Assembly (NCBI GenBank): GCA_017550285.1
Contig: JAFZPP010000040.1
Location: forward strand, 1 to 64,000
DNA length: 64,000 nt
Direction of reading: 5' to 3'
DNA from: Oscillospiraceae bacterium
GTDB lineage: Bacteria; Bacillota; Clostridia; Oscillospirales; Ruminococcaceae
This document shows positions 7,213 to 16,992 of this stretch, piece after piece. The notes under the pieces are model-generated. The model had not been told where the DNA came from and searched no databases. It saw only the letters and a list, made by a program, of their open reading frames with translations. Every line of letters begins with the position of its first letter. Position 1 is the first letter of the stretch. A program made the translations under genes and the position numbers.

Positions 7213-8118
7213 TTGCTTAAATATAGGATACATACGATCTGGAAATCTTTAACAGGGGAAAAAACCACCTTAAAAGCCTTTACTAAGCTCATTCTTACTG
7301 CAATCGGGTGTATTTCTTCAGTGTTTACATTTGCCGTATTAATCAAAGATTGGGTAGGATTTGACAAGTTTGAACTATTGTGTAAAAAATATTGGCTTGC
7401 ACTGATACTTATAGGTTTCGTCGCTTCATTAATTATCAATCATGAAAAGATCTCATGCCATGGTTCAAAAGAAGATGATGATCTAATCATTGATGTTAAA
7501 ATTAATAGTCTATTTAAGATTGCAGCCTCCAGCTATGTCATTCCTACAAATACTTATTTTAGAACTATTATGGATGACGAGTATATTAGTCCTAACAGTG
7601 TCCAAGGTGCTTTTCAAACCAAATACTATAAAAAGTCACTTGATGAATTGAATGCCAAGATAGCTCAAAGTTTAGCTGATCAAGGCATTGTAGGTGTTGC
7701 AAGTCGAGACAATTATGGAAATGTTAAGAAATACCCGATTGGAACTGTAGCAAAAGTAACTCGTAAAAAGAAACACTATTATTTTGTTGCAATCTGTGAT
7801 GTAAATGAGTTTGGAAAGCCCATACGTCAGAATTATGGTAATGTTACAGATGCTCTTAACGGACTAATTGCAACAATTAATAGATGTGGTCACTGTGATG
7901 ATTTAGCAATACCACTTATCGGAACAGGAAGAGCAGCTATTAGAGAAGCAACCATTGATAAGGTAGTTCAGGACACAATAGACTTCTTTTTGGATTCAAA
8001 TGATAAAATTGCTAGGAAACTAGTAATATGCATTAGTCCTAAAGATTATTGTGATGGCAAAGTCAATATCAAAAAAATAGCCAATTACCTTGAATTCAAA
8101 TGTGAATTTGATAAGTGA
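7213..8118 (+). CDS. Two-helix membrane protein with macro domain, candidate Thoeris effector
   Basis: A 301-residue protein starting at TTG 7213 (no ATG nearby; AGAGGAG 8 bp upstream). Two transmembrane helices (about 24-47 and 60-78) are followed by a cytoplasmic macro-type domain (about 90-295). That domain includes YPIGTVAKVTRKKKHYYFVA and the phosphate-binding strand-loop LAIPLIGTGRAAI (231-243). In type II Thoeris the macro domain of such TM-macro effectors senses a TIR-made ADP-ribose conjugate and the membrane part disrupts the cell. The gene lies 55 bp after the TIR-like gene with the same low GC. A free-standing macro hydrolase is an alternative, but the membrane anchor argues for an effector. 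Confidence 0.78.
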   Translation: MLKYRIHTIWKSLTGEKTTLKAFTKLILTAIGCISSVFTFAVLIKDWVGFDKFELLCKKYWLALILIGFVASLIINHEKISCHGSKEDDDLIIDVKINSLFKIAASSYVIPTNTYFRTIMDDEYISPNSVQGAFQTKYYKKSLDELNAKIAQSLADQGIVGVASRDNYGNVKKYPIGTVAKVTRKKKHYYFVAICDVNEFGKPIRQNYGNVTDALNGLIATINRCGHCDDLAIPLIGTGRAAIREATIDKVVQDTIDFFLDSNDKIARKLVICISPKDYCDGKVNIKKIANYLEFKCEFDK

Positions 8119-8219
8119 TATTGAAAACGAAAAAAAAACGATAGCTTTAGGCAACCTAAAATGCACCCCCTGACCGTCCAGAGGGTGCATTGTATCAAAA
8201 TTGGAGTCTTTAGCCAAGC

Positions 8220-8260
8220 AAAAACCTCGTAGATACGTAATTCTACGAGGTTTTTAATTT
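8220..8260 (+). terminator. Strong hairpin terminator (copy 1 of a 36-bp repeat)
   Basis: A 14-bp perfect stem (8220-8233 with 8242-8255) with loop TACGTAAT and flanking A and T runs, so it can work in both directions. It closes the Thoeris-like operon. A smaller hairpin at 8160-8191 (AATGCACCC/GGGTGCATT) precedes it. An almost identical copy stands at 24637-24672. Confidence 0.8.
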
Positions 8261-8323
8261 TAACGAAATACGATCTCATTGAGATTTTGCAGCTATTTTG
8301 CAGCTACGCGATATTTTTATAGT

Positions 8324-8353
8324 CAGAGGGAGCCGTTTGGCTCCCTCTGTTTT
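8324..8353. terminator. Hairpin terminator
   Basis: CAGAGGGAGCC, loop GTTT, GGCTCCCTCTG, then TTTTA. It follows a tandem 11-bp repeat (ATTTTGCAGCT twice, 8284-8305). No gene is recognised between this and the preceding terminator, so it probably ends a deleted gene or serves the region to its left. Confidence 0.65.
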
Positions 8354-8469
8354 ACTATATGCTGTAAATTTTGTATGTATGCCCAAAACAGATATTATAT
8401 CTTGTCCATCGGTTTATCTATTTTTATTCATCCCTCAACTGCTTCACTTTTCCACGGATCGGATACTGA

Positions 8470-8745
8470 ACAAGCAGCTCCGAGCCGCTGCCGTGGTCGC
8501 TGTACGATAAAAGGTTTTCCAAACCACATTTCATAGCTGCATCCGAACCAAACACCGTCAAACCCGGTGGTATATCCGGAGCACTGACTGGTGTCAGCAT
8601 GGCAAATCAGGAAATGCGTACAGAAAAAGTAAAACCGCTTCCGGATCAGGTATATGAAATCATCAATCCATTGCATCCTGGCAAGGACTCTACACTGCGA
8701 ACAGTCTGTTCACAGTTCATTTTCCGGGTCCTGCACAGCACCTAA
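8470..8745 (+). pseudogene. Open remnant of an unrecognised gene
   Basis: An open frame of about 91 codons without a plausible start. It reads like real protein in its centre (FIAASEPNTVKPGGISGALT, then TEKVKPLPDQVYEIINPLHP) and runs into the 3' end of the opposite LRR gene. I could not name the family. It may be the C-terminal scar of a gene lost when the neighbouring DNA was rearranged. The call rests only on coding-like appearance. Confidence 0.25.
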
Positions 8746-11700
8746 CACGCTTTTCCTGCGGCGGTAAACGCCTGAACGCTGCAGCGTAAGCACACCGAAA
8801 CCAATTAACAGAATTGCAGCGACGGCATACATCCAATCGTTTACCGCATTGGTTCCTGTCTGCGGAAGATCAACTGCTTTATTTGCAGAATCTGTACCCT
8901 TGCCTGTATTCGGGTCAATCGTATAGGTATCAAGAAGATTGCCGTCTTTGTCTTTCAGCTCAATCACACATTTGTTATCAACGATTTTACACACAGCGCT
9001 TGCAGCTGCGGTTTCATTTTTCTTCTGATAATCAGTGATTGCCTGCTCGCAAAGCAGATTCATTTTATCTGCATCCAGTACGAGGCGTTCTTCAACGCTG
9101 ATCGTCAGCACAGCTTCTTTTCCGGTTTCATCCAAAACCGTAATTTTCGTTTCGCCTTCGGATATACCTGTCACAATGCCGTTCTTATCCGCAACTGCGA
9201 TCTTCGGATCAGCAGAAGCATATGACACTGTTTTCTTATTTGCCCTGATCTGATACGTATCCTCCGAGATCAGCTTAACATGATCCTTTTCGAGGATCAG
9301 ATCAGCATAGATATTCCGGATTTCTGCGGAATAAGCGGTCAATGCAGCACCGGTATAGTCAGTCGTTTTGCTGTTCACCGAAAGTGTGAATACTGCCATT
9401 TTGCTGAAATCTCCGGTAATCACAAAGCTGTCCGTACAGCGATCATCAGGTGCATACAGCTGCGGCGTGATTGACATCTTGCCGTTCCAGCCGTCTATGG
9501 AAACAGTTTCACTGTTGACTGTTGCAATATCCATGACCTTTGAAAAACGGATCGTGATCTGATTCTCGCTGAGCACATAATTCGAGACAGAAGGTGCTGT
9601 CTGACTGCTTAAATTAAAATCAAGATCAAATTTCGGCGGCGCAACGTCAAATTCATTGCTCTTGATGAGAGCATATCCTTCTTTTTCACAGGTCACATAG
9701 TATCTTCCTTCTGGAACATCCCATGCATAAGAACCTGCCGCATCCGTGATCATCGGATTCGTCTGATCATAGTCCGCAGCGTTCCAGACCTCCCATTCGC
9801 CGGTATCTTCGTTAAGAACATAGCAGGTCACTTTCGCACCGCTGACCGTTTTGGAACGAATGCCCTCGTATACAATACCGGAAGGATCCAGAATTGTCTG
9901 AACCTGTCCGTCCTCAAGATACGCAGGATCCAGATATTTCAATAGTTCATCATTATGCCGATACTCTTTTTCTATCAGGTCAGGAACCTGCTCATCTACA
10001 CCCTCTGTAGCCGGACCGAGCAGTTCACCGCCGCCCGGAAGCAGATTCACGATTTTTTCGTTGAATGTTGACCAGATATGAAATCCGCTTTGCAGATCAT
10101 CAATTTGTTTCCGGTACGCGTCTCTTTCTTTCGAGCCTGTGCTCGGTGTATCTTCCTTGTTTTTTTCCTCCTCGACTGCATCGTAGATATCCTTGGCGTC
10201 TTTGCCTGTGTCGATGATCTTTTTTATTTTGCTTTTCTTGAACAGCAAATCCAGAAAACTGTTTTTTACGTTGTTTTTCGCTGATTCTGTGGCAGCATCG
10301 GATGACTTTTCACCTTTCGTTTTCTCGTCTGCATCATCTTCTCCGTCTGCTGCTGTGATATGAGCTGAATTGTATCTGAGCTCTATGGTACCTCTGCTGC
10401 GGAACTCGTCCAATTCTTTTCTTAAATCATTTTCCACATACTGCGGTCTGTTCTTCTGCGCCTCTGCCTGTACGCTGATATACATCGGAACGCTTCCGTC
10501 ATCTGCCGCGGCAACCTGTGCGAAAATGAGATAATCCTTCATATCATAGCTTCTTCCGCCGGCTTTGTTATACGCATCGTTTACCTGATCGAGCAGAGAA
10601 CGGTCCAAAGCAGCATCTGTACTGTCGCTGTTCAGATCGACCTCGCTGTACCGGATGATTTTGCCGTAAATTGTATACAGTACGCCTTTTCGCAGCAGTT
10701 TCTTAGTGCACTTGGAAAAGCCGTATGTTTCGGGTGCATCCGCGATTTGCTGCGCAGTCACGCTTTTTCCGTCTATACTGACGGAGGATGCTCCGTAATA
10801 ATAGCAGTCTGTCAGACGTTCTCCGTCTGTATTTCTGTATCCGGAAACCGTACTTTTGTCATCAATCTGCACAAACTCTATTTCGTTTGTATCAAGCTGC
10901 GTCCTGAGCGCATCCAGCTCTGCCTCATCAATTACATCAACGGATTTCTCAAAGATGATGAAATTGAGAGAGCCGGGAACATAGTTATGATTGGATTCAT
11001 CAAAATACTGATTCTCTTTCGTTATAAATGCCTGCTCTGTTTCATCATATCTTGCGACAAGACACTTTGATTCCGAACCCTTCCGGCTTCTGACAACAAT
11101 GCAGGAGATTCTCTCCGGGTGTGTTGCTTCAATCTTGAAGCGCATATTCCCTTTCGGATAATACTGGATGACCGGACGTTCGCCTCTGGTAAAAACGCCC
11201 GTGATATCAAGTGTCTCCATGTAATCATTGGTATCCGAAGGCGCATGTGTGCAGTAAATCAGATCAACCTTCCGGATAGAAGGCTTTGCATCTGTGTACA
11301 CGACGCTGATTTCATCTGTCCGGTCAACGCCGCTTGCCGCATAGATCAGATATGCTGTGTCATCTTTTTTCTCCGGAAGACTGACTGATGCGGTATATTT
11401 TCCGGTGTACGGATTGGATTTAACTGTCGCAACCAGTTCTCCGTCGGAAAATATTTTTACCTTTTTATCCGGTTCCGCAATACCATATATATCACAGTCA
11501 CGGCTGCTGATTGTGCCCTGTGCAGAAATGGTGATCTTCGGGACAGTCAGGGTCATTCCCGGGATACCCTGTACCCAGCTGTAGCCGTGGGACCGGAAAG
11601 AAATCTTCGGGTCAATCTCATAATCGTTTTCAGTATATGCTGTGATTCTCGCAGAAAAACGGAGCGTTCCGGCAGGCTTTGAAAGCGTAACCAGATCATG

Positions 11701-13734
11701 ATTATTTCCGATGAATTTGACCTGATTGTCTGCGGTATCGGTCAGTACAGAGCTTTCAATCAGTTCCAGACCCGACGGCAGCGGCAGTGAAAACCTGATA
11801 TCCGGATTGCTGCTGTCGGCAAAGCCGGAGCGGATCCAGTCATTCAGATCGTACTTGATACTGAAGTTTGCGATTCCGCCGATAATCTTTGCTGCTGTAC
11901 TAACGGTTACAGACGGCGTATCATTTTTGAACACCGTCGCTCTTGCATCGTCCAGTACGGTACAGCCTGTGAAAGCCTTTTCAGCAAACTTGAAATATCC
12001 CGCTTTTTCTCCGAGATCAAACAGGCTTGTACAGTCTGCAAACGCCTCATTTTTTACCTCGTCAATATTTTTGGGGAGTATCACACTTCTCAGAGAAGTG
12101 CATCCGTGAAAAGCCCGTTCCGGAATCACCCTGATTGCATCCGGAAGCTCTGCGCTGCGAAGTGAGATACAGCCTTCAAATGCAGCAGTGGATATGGATG
12201 ATACAGTCTCAGGGAGTGTAATCTGCTTCAGCGAAACACAGTTCATGAATGTGTATGCACCGATCGTTGTCAGAGATGCAGGCAGCTGAACCTCCGTAAG
12301 CGAAATGTCATCCGAAAAGGTACCAAGCGTTTGGGAACTGCGCAGTTCTGTGATCTGATCGGACAGATATACCTTTTGCAGCATATCACAGCCCGCCAGC
12401 GCACCGCTGCCAAGCGTTGTAACCGACTCCGGAATCGTCATTTCTGTAAGGCTGTCACAATTATAGAAACAGTTATCTCCGATCAATGCGGTCTTTTCAG
12501 GAATCTCGATATCTTTCAATGACACGCAGTTTTCAAACACACCGCTGCCTATGTATTTGATTTCCCTGTGAAGCGGGATTGCGGAAAGAGATTCACACCC
12601 GCTGAACAGTTCGTCCTCGAGCCGGCTGACCGTTTCAGGCAAATCAACATTTTCAAGAGCAGTGCAGCCCTTAAACACTGCTGCACCGACTTTTGTGACT
12701 GTTTCCGGCAATGCAATATTTTTCAGTGCGCTGCATCCGGAAAAAGTATAAGCCTCAAGTTCGCTGAGTTCCGCAGGAAATGTGATCTGTTCCAGTGAAA
12801 TACAGCCTGAAAACGTACCCGCTCTGTCGGCGGATTTTAATTTTGTAATATATTTCGGAAGAGTGATCTCTTTCAGTGACTTACAATCAGAAAAGACTGC
12901 GCTGCCAAGTGAAGTCACCGTGTCCGGAATGGTCAGAGTGACAATACCGCTGCCTGAAAAAGCCATATTTCCGATCGCAGTTACAGAATCGGGTATAACT
13001 GCGCTGCACAGTGAAACACAGCCTGCAAACGCGCTTTTACCGATATAATCAATATTGGTATTGAGTGAGATTTCAGAAATCTGTGCACAGCCGCTGAATG
13101 TATTGTCTTCAATTCTTGTTACAGACTCCGGCAGTACAACTGTCCGCAGACTGCTGCATCCGGCAAACGCACCGTCCTGAATACTTGTGATGCTTTCAGG
13201 CAGTACTGCGGATACCAGCGAAATGCATCCGTGAAATGCATCGTGATTGATGCGCGTAACTGTGTCGGGTATTGTGACTTCTGTCAGCTTATGATTGCCG
13301 GAAAAAGCAGCATATCCGATCTCTTTGACCGGTAAGCCGCCAAGCGTTTCCGGAATGGAAACAGCCGCTTCATCCCCGATGTAGCTGTCAATAACAGTAT
13401 TTCCGGCGGAGATATAGTATCTGAAACCATTTTCTTCTGCCATGGATACTGCTTTTTTCGGTACAGCTTTTGCGGCTTCATATGTTCCCGTTGTCGTCGT
13501 ACCGGTTGCTGTTCCTGCTGCGGGAATGTCCGTAACGGCAGTCTCTTCCGCGATAAACGCGATGCTCCCTTCTGAACAGGACATGTCCGGCAATACGTCC
13601 GCTGATTCCAATACATCTGAAGCCTCATCAGATAAGGCTTTTGCTGATAAAACAATCGGCGCATTCGTACATATCACCGTTAAAGCCAGAGCTCCGCTGA
13701 TCAGTGATTTGCATAATTGTTTGATGTGTTTCAT
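8710..13734 (-). CDS. LPXTG-anchored surface protein with BspA-type leucine-rich repeats
   Basis: A 1674-residue cell-wall protein. It has a signal peptide (1-31, ending VLSAKA), then about 20 LRR_5/BspA repeats from roughly 115 to 610 with the recurring pattern AF.GC.SL..I.LPE.V. Ig-like and mixed beta domains follow, with a helical charged region around 1160-1230. Next come a carboxypeptidase-regulatory-like strand unit (YAWDVPEGRYYVTCEKEGYA), a Big_2-like bacterial Ig domain (DKNGIVTGISEGETKITV), and a sortase signal LPQTG at about 1623 with a hydrophobic segment and an RRRK tail. BspA repeats usually mediate adhesion to host or other cells. The ATG follows AAAGGAG. A related LRR fragment lies upstream at 14328. 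The ligand cannot be inferred. Confidence 0.9.
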   Translation of the reverse strand: MKHIKQLCKSLISGALALTVICTNAPIVLSAKALSDEASDVLESADVLPDMSCSEGSIAFIAEETAVTDIPAAGTATGTTTTGTYEAAKAVPKKAVSMAEENGFRYYISAGNTVIDSYIGDEAAVSIPETLGGLPVKEIGYAAFSGNHKLTEVTIPDTVTRINHDAFHGCISLVSAVLPESITSIQDGAFAGCSSLRTVVLPESVTRIEDNTFSGCAQISEISLNTNIDYIGKSAFAGCVSLCSAVIPDSVTAIGNMAFSGSGIVTLTIPDTVTSLGSAVFSDCKSLKEITLPKYITKLKSADRAGTFSGCISLEQITFPAELSELEAYTFSGCSALKNIALPETVTKVGAAVFKGCTALENVDLPETVSRLEDELFSGCESLSAIPLHREIKYIGSGVFENCVSLKDIEIPEKTALIGDNCFYNCDSLTEMTIPESVTTLGSGALAGCDMLQKVYLSDQITELRSSQTLGTFSDDISLTEVQLPASLTTIGAYTFMNCVSLKQITLPETVSSISTAAFEGCISLRSAELPDAIRVIPERAFHGCTSLRSVILPKNIDEVKNEAFADCTSLFDLGEKAGYFKFAEKAFTGCTVLDDARATVFKNDTPSVTVSTAAKIIGGIANFSIKYDLNDWIRSGFADSSNPDIRFSLPLPSGLELIESSVLTDTADNQVKFIGNNHDLVTLSKPAGTLRFSARITAYTENDYEIDPKISFRSHGYSWVQGIPGMTLTVPKITISAQGTISSRDCDIYGIAEPDKKVKIFSDGELVATVKSNPYTGKYTASVSLPEKKDDTAYLIYAASGVDRTDEISVVYTDAKPSIRKVDLIYCTHAPSDTNDYMETLDITGVFTRGERPVIQYYPKGNMRFKIEATHPERISCIVVRSRKGSESKCLVARYDETEQAFITKENQYFDESNHNYVPGSLNFIIFEKSVDVIDEAELDALRTQLDTNEIEFVQIDDKSTVSGYRNTDGERLTDCYYYGASSVSIDGKSVTAQQIADAPETYGFSKCTKKLLRKGVLYTIYGKIIRYSEVDLNSDSTDAALDRSLLDQVNDAYNKAGGRSYDMKDYLIFAQVAAADDGSVPMYISVQAEAQKNRPQYVENDLRKELDEFRSRGTIELRYNSAHITAADGEDDADEKTKGEKSSDAATESAKNNVKNSFLDLLFKKSKIKKIIDTGKDAKDIYDAVEEEKNKEDTPSTGSKERDAYRKQIDDLQSGFHIWSTFNEKIVNLLPGGGELLGPATEGVDEQVPDLIEKEYRHNDELLKYLDPAYLEDGQVQTILDPSGIVYEGIRSKTVSGAKVTCYVLNEDTGEWEVWNAADYDQTNPMITDAAGSYAWDVPEGRYYVTCEKEGYALIKSNEFDVAPPKFDLDFNLSSQTAPSVSNYVLSENQITIRFSKVMDIATVNSETVSIDGWNGKMSITPQLYAPDDRCTDSFVITGDFSKMAVFTLSVNSKTTDYTGAALTAYSAEIRNIYADLILEKDHVKLISEDTYQIRANKKTVSYASADPKIAVADKNGIVTGISEGETKITVLDETGKEAVLTISVEERLVLDADKMNLLCEQAITDYQKKNETAAASAVCKIVDNKCVIELKDKDGNLLDTYTIDPNTGKGTDSANKAVDLPQTGTNAVNDWMYAVAAILLIGFGVLTLQRSGVYRRRKSVLGAVQDPENEL

Positions 13735-14327
13735 GTAAAACTCCTTTTGTACTTATTTGAATGCTGCAAATACGGAAATAATCTGGTACGGTAAAACACA
13801 TATGAACGAAAAAAGGTTCCGAAATCATATTCAGCAATACGGACATGCAGTTACAAATTTGCACAGCTGTTTGCGTCAATACAAGCGGATGCGGATTCAC
13901 CTCCCATTGAAACACTGATTTGAATTACCGAGTGCAATATGTGCTGTTATTTCATAAAAATCTGCGCATTACCACCTAATTATACATAAATCAATATATG
14001 GAGTCTACTCATTTATTGCTTAAATAATTAGATGTGATGTCAATTTGAGACCGTGGCTTGGCATACCGGATACTTCTATGGTACGTCCAATCTTTGCTTA
14101 GTTATCAAATAACTCGAATTCTCCGTTCAGGACAAATTTCTGCTGGTGCGCATACATAAACTGGGTCAACTGTTCCAGGCTCTGGTCGGAGAAAGTTGAT
14201 CACATACTGCTGATGACCTCCGTTGCAGGAATATGTCTGTACGCGGGATCAATAACTGCATACCCCCTTCACAAACGAATGCTTTCTAACTGTGAAGTGG
14301 ATTTTTTCAAATTCCCTGTACAATGCT

Positions 14328-14555
14328 TCAGGTCTTTTTCTGTTCAAGCGGTGTCCCGGCAAAAACATTGTGCGCACGGATATCCTTCGGGTCACGATCC
14401 ATGATCACTTCGGTCCGTTTGCCGCAAAACACAAATGCTTCATCTCCGAATATAATACTCCTGTTACCGATATCCACACGTTCCAGATTCGGACAGCTGA
14501 AAAATGCCTGTGCATCGATCCTGTCACATGGTACCGGCAGAACAATGACACGCAT
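14328..14555 (-). pseudogene. Decayed LRR_5 (BspA-like) gene fragment
   Basis: The minus strand encodes an LRR_5-like piece (DAQAFFSCPNLERVDIGNRS, then GDEAFVFCGKR) that matches the repeat style of the neighbouring surface protein. It runs into stops and frame changes on both sides (about 14100-14330 is degenerate). It is probably the remains of a second LRR surface gene. The rest of 13735-14327 shows no gene I can support. Confidence 0.55.
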
Positions 14556-14712
14556 ATTGAACCCTGCAAGACTACGTTATACGAGTTTTTGCATATATGG
14601 TTAGAGACATACGAACAATCCGTCTGATGAACTGAAAAGTGCTGAGATTGGTTTATTAGAAAACCTGCTTTAATTGATATGTAGTTGCCAAGCAATGCTG
14701 ATCGTTGTTTTC

Positions 14713-14741
14713 TTGCATTTTCGCGGAATATATGATATACT
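14713..14741 (+). promoter_or_regulatory. Promoter of the beta-helix dockerin gene
   Basis: TTGCAT at 14713-14718, 17 bp, TATACT at 14736-14741, about 30 bp before the start codon. Confidence 0.75.
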
Positions 14742-14771
14742 GAACATAACATTGCCGAAAGGAGTGATGAG

Positions 14772-16322
14772 ATGAAGCGAAGGTACAAAGCATTACTGGC
14801 ATCCGCCATCATGCTGTGTGGTATTTCTGTTATGTACTCCCCTGCTGTTCAGGCATCTGCACAGCAGATTCATGTTTCCGATCCCGCAGAATTGCTGGAT
14901 GCACTTGAGAATGCAAAGGCAGGCGATGAGATCATCCTGAAAGAGGGAAACTATCAAAATGACAAATGGACGGGCAAATGGGCTGCATTCTGGGCAGAAG
15001 CTGACGGTACGCCTGAGCAGCATATCATTCTGCGCAGCGAAGATGCCGAACATCCCGCAACGATCTGCGGTGTCACGCAGGAAAACAAATATGCACTGAA
15101 TATCATCGGCTCCTACTGGGAAATCCGCGATCTCAGGGTTTGCGAAGCGCAAAAGGGCATCTTTCTCGCTAAATCAGAGCACAGCATCATTTCCGGCTGC
15201 GAGGTTTACAATACCGGCTCCGAGGGCATCCACATTATCGACGACAGCAGCTATAATCTCGTGGAAAACTGCTATGTGCATGATACCGGTACGGTCACGG
15301 CGAAATACGGCGAGGGCGTATATATCGGCAGCGCGAAAAACGCAACGGATTACGGCTTTGAATGCCACTACAACACCGTCCGCGGATGCAGATTCGGGCC
15401 GAATATCGCCGCAGATCATGTGGATATCAAGGAATACACGATCGGGAATGTGGTCGAATACTGCACCTTTGACGGCACCGGCATACAGGGTGAAAACGGC
15501 GGCGACAGCTTTGTTGAGGCAAAGGGTAACAACGCTGTGATCCGCTATAACACGGGCTATCGCAACGGGTGCGAGAAACAGCTTTACGCATTTGATATGA
15601 ATGTTCAGCTTGACGGCTGGGGACAGAACACCAAAATCTACGGAAATACGCTGTATCTCGACACGCCGGACTGCTATGTTGTTAAGGGCTGGAATTGCTC
15701 AGCACAGGTCAGCAACAATACCGTTGAGCCGGCAGAATGCTCCTGCAACGGCAACCGTGTCATGCAGGTCGAGCATTATTTTTTGGGCGGCGACGCAACA
15801 GAAGACGGCGTTTTGAATATCGACGATGCGCAGTTTTTAAGCAAATATCTGAAATCGGAGCAGCTGCCGCATATCTCCGGTCAGAATGCTGATATGAATG
15901 GTGACGGAATTCTGAATGCAGTCGATCTCACACTTTTGAAACGAAAATTGCTGCAAGGTGATACACAGGAACAGCCGGTCATTTCTCTTTCATTCACAAA
16001 AGAATCCGCCGGAAAATGGCGCTTGACGGACGGGCTCGGCAGCAGAACAGTTACTTTTCATGTCAAGGCTGAAACCGGCAGCACCCTCAATATGGGATGG
16101 GGCTACTGGGATCCGAATGCGCCCTCAGATACCGAAGGCAAAACAGGAAAATGGTTCACACTAGCACTTGGCGAGCAACAACCTGATGAAAACGGTATCG
16201 TTGAAATCACAGTTGAAATGCCGGAGGATGCAACACGCATGGCGCTGGAGGTCTGGGATTTTGAAAACGGCGGCGGTGATCTGGATAAAGATACCGTCAA
16301 ACTGGTCGAGGTTCTGACATAA
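14772..16322 (+). CDS. Secreted right-handed beta-helix protein with type I dockerin
   Basis: A 516-residue secreted protein. The signal peptide ends about residue 29 (VQASA). Residues about 31-330 form a parallel beta-helix: the repeating short strands (ISGCEVYNTGSEGIHIIDDS, VENCYVHDTG, VRGCRFG, VEYCTFDGTGIQ) and the DPAELLDALENAKAGDEIIL start are typical of pectate-lyase-like or chondroitinase-B-like folds. A dockerin follows at about 336-395, with two calcium-loop repeats (GDATEDGVLNIDD and NADMNGDGILNAVD). This would dock the protein on a cohesin scaffold. The C-terminal 115 residues look like a beta-sandwich carbohydrate-binding module (WGYWDPNAP, VEVLT). It may be a polysaccharide lyase or related hydrolase; I cannot point to the catalytic residues. 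GAAAGGAG supports the start. Confidence 0.82.
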   Translation: MKRRYKALLASAIMLCGISVMYSPAVQASAQQIHVSDPAELLDALENAKAGDEIILKEGNYQNDKWTGKWAAFWAEADGTPEQHIILRSEDAEHPATICGVTQENKYALNIIGSYWEIRDLRVCEAQKGIFLAKSEHSIISGCEVYNTGSEGIHIIDDSSYNLVENCYVHDTGTVTAKYGEGVYIGSAKNATDYGFECHYNTVRGCRFGPNIAADHVDIKEYTIGNVVEYCTFDGTGIQGENGGDSFVEAKGNNAVIRYNTGYRNGCEKQLYAFDMNVQLDGWGQNTKIYGNTLYLDTPDCYVVKGWNCSAQVSNNTVEPAECSCNGNRVMQVEHYFLGGDATEDGVLNIDDAQFLSKYLKSEQLPHISGQNADMNGDGILNAVDLTLLKRKLLQGDTQEQPVISLSFTKESAGKWRLTDGLGSRTVTFHVKAETGSTLNMGWGYWDPNAPSDTEGKTGKWFTLALGEQQPDENGIVEITVEMPEDATRMALEVWDFENGGGDLDKDTVKLVEVLT

Positions 16323-16338
16323 TATCAATCAAAGAGAA

Positions 16339-16606
16339 ATGAAAATGAAACCAATCATATCTATGCTTACTGCTGCAATGATTCTGACTGCAAGTGTTGC
16401 CTGATTCCAGCGGAACCGCCCTGCCGTTTTATGATCAACCGTCAGATATATGCCGGGACTTCCCAGAGAAACCGGATAGCGCGTACACAAGTAAGGGAAA
16501 TAGGTGTTCATATATTATAAGCAAGCTGATAGGCATCACAGTTCACACTGTATCTGATTGCGGCAATCTGCACGCTGCCTCCGTGCTGTGCTGCATGGCT
16601 GTCTGA
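16339..16606 (+). pseudogene. Frameshifted lipoprotein gene remnant
   Basis: ATG 16339 starts a clean secretion signal (MKMKPIISMLTAAMILTASV) that stops at TGA after 21 codons. One base insertion at 16402-16403 would read ...TASVACDSSGTALPFYD, a normal lipobox followed by a mature start. The downstream frame stays open to 16606 but soon loses protein character. It is therefore a broken and mostly deleted lipoprotein gene. From 16607 to 16990 I see only the upstream region of the next gene. Confidence 0.55.
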
Positions 16607-16992
16607 ACGGGTGCTATGTGCTATTGCGAGCAGGCTGCACGCAGCAACGAAAGGGCAAACAGAACAGAAGTCATCCTGATTTCTTTCATGGATGTTTCCT
16701 CTAGTTGCAGACGCGGCATACGGAGCAGTGTCTTTGCCGTCATGCAAGAGTTTCTTGAAACATCAATAGCAAACTTTAGTGAAGAAATACCTTTGCAGAT
16801 TTCTCGCAGACAGATTTGTTTTATTCTGCTGGTTTCCATATGTCCGTATGAACGGACTGCGTCACTGCTATGGTGCTTTGTTGAAAAATCATTGCAAGAT
16901 CGCAAAAAAAGCGCAGACATAATGATTATTTTGTGTTAGAATAAAAATAGTAATGTACGGAATGTACCTTTGAATCTGTTGCGGGGAGGGAC

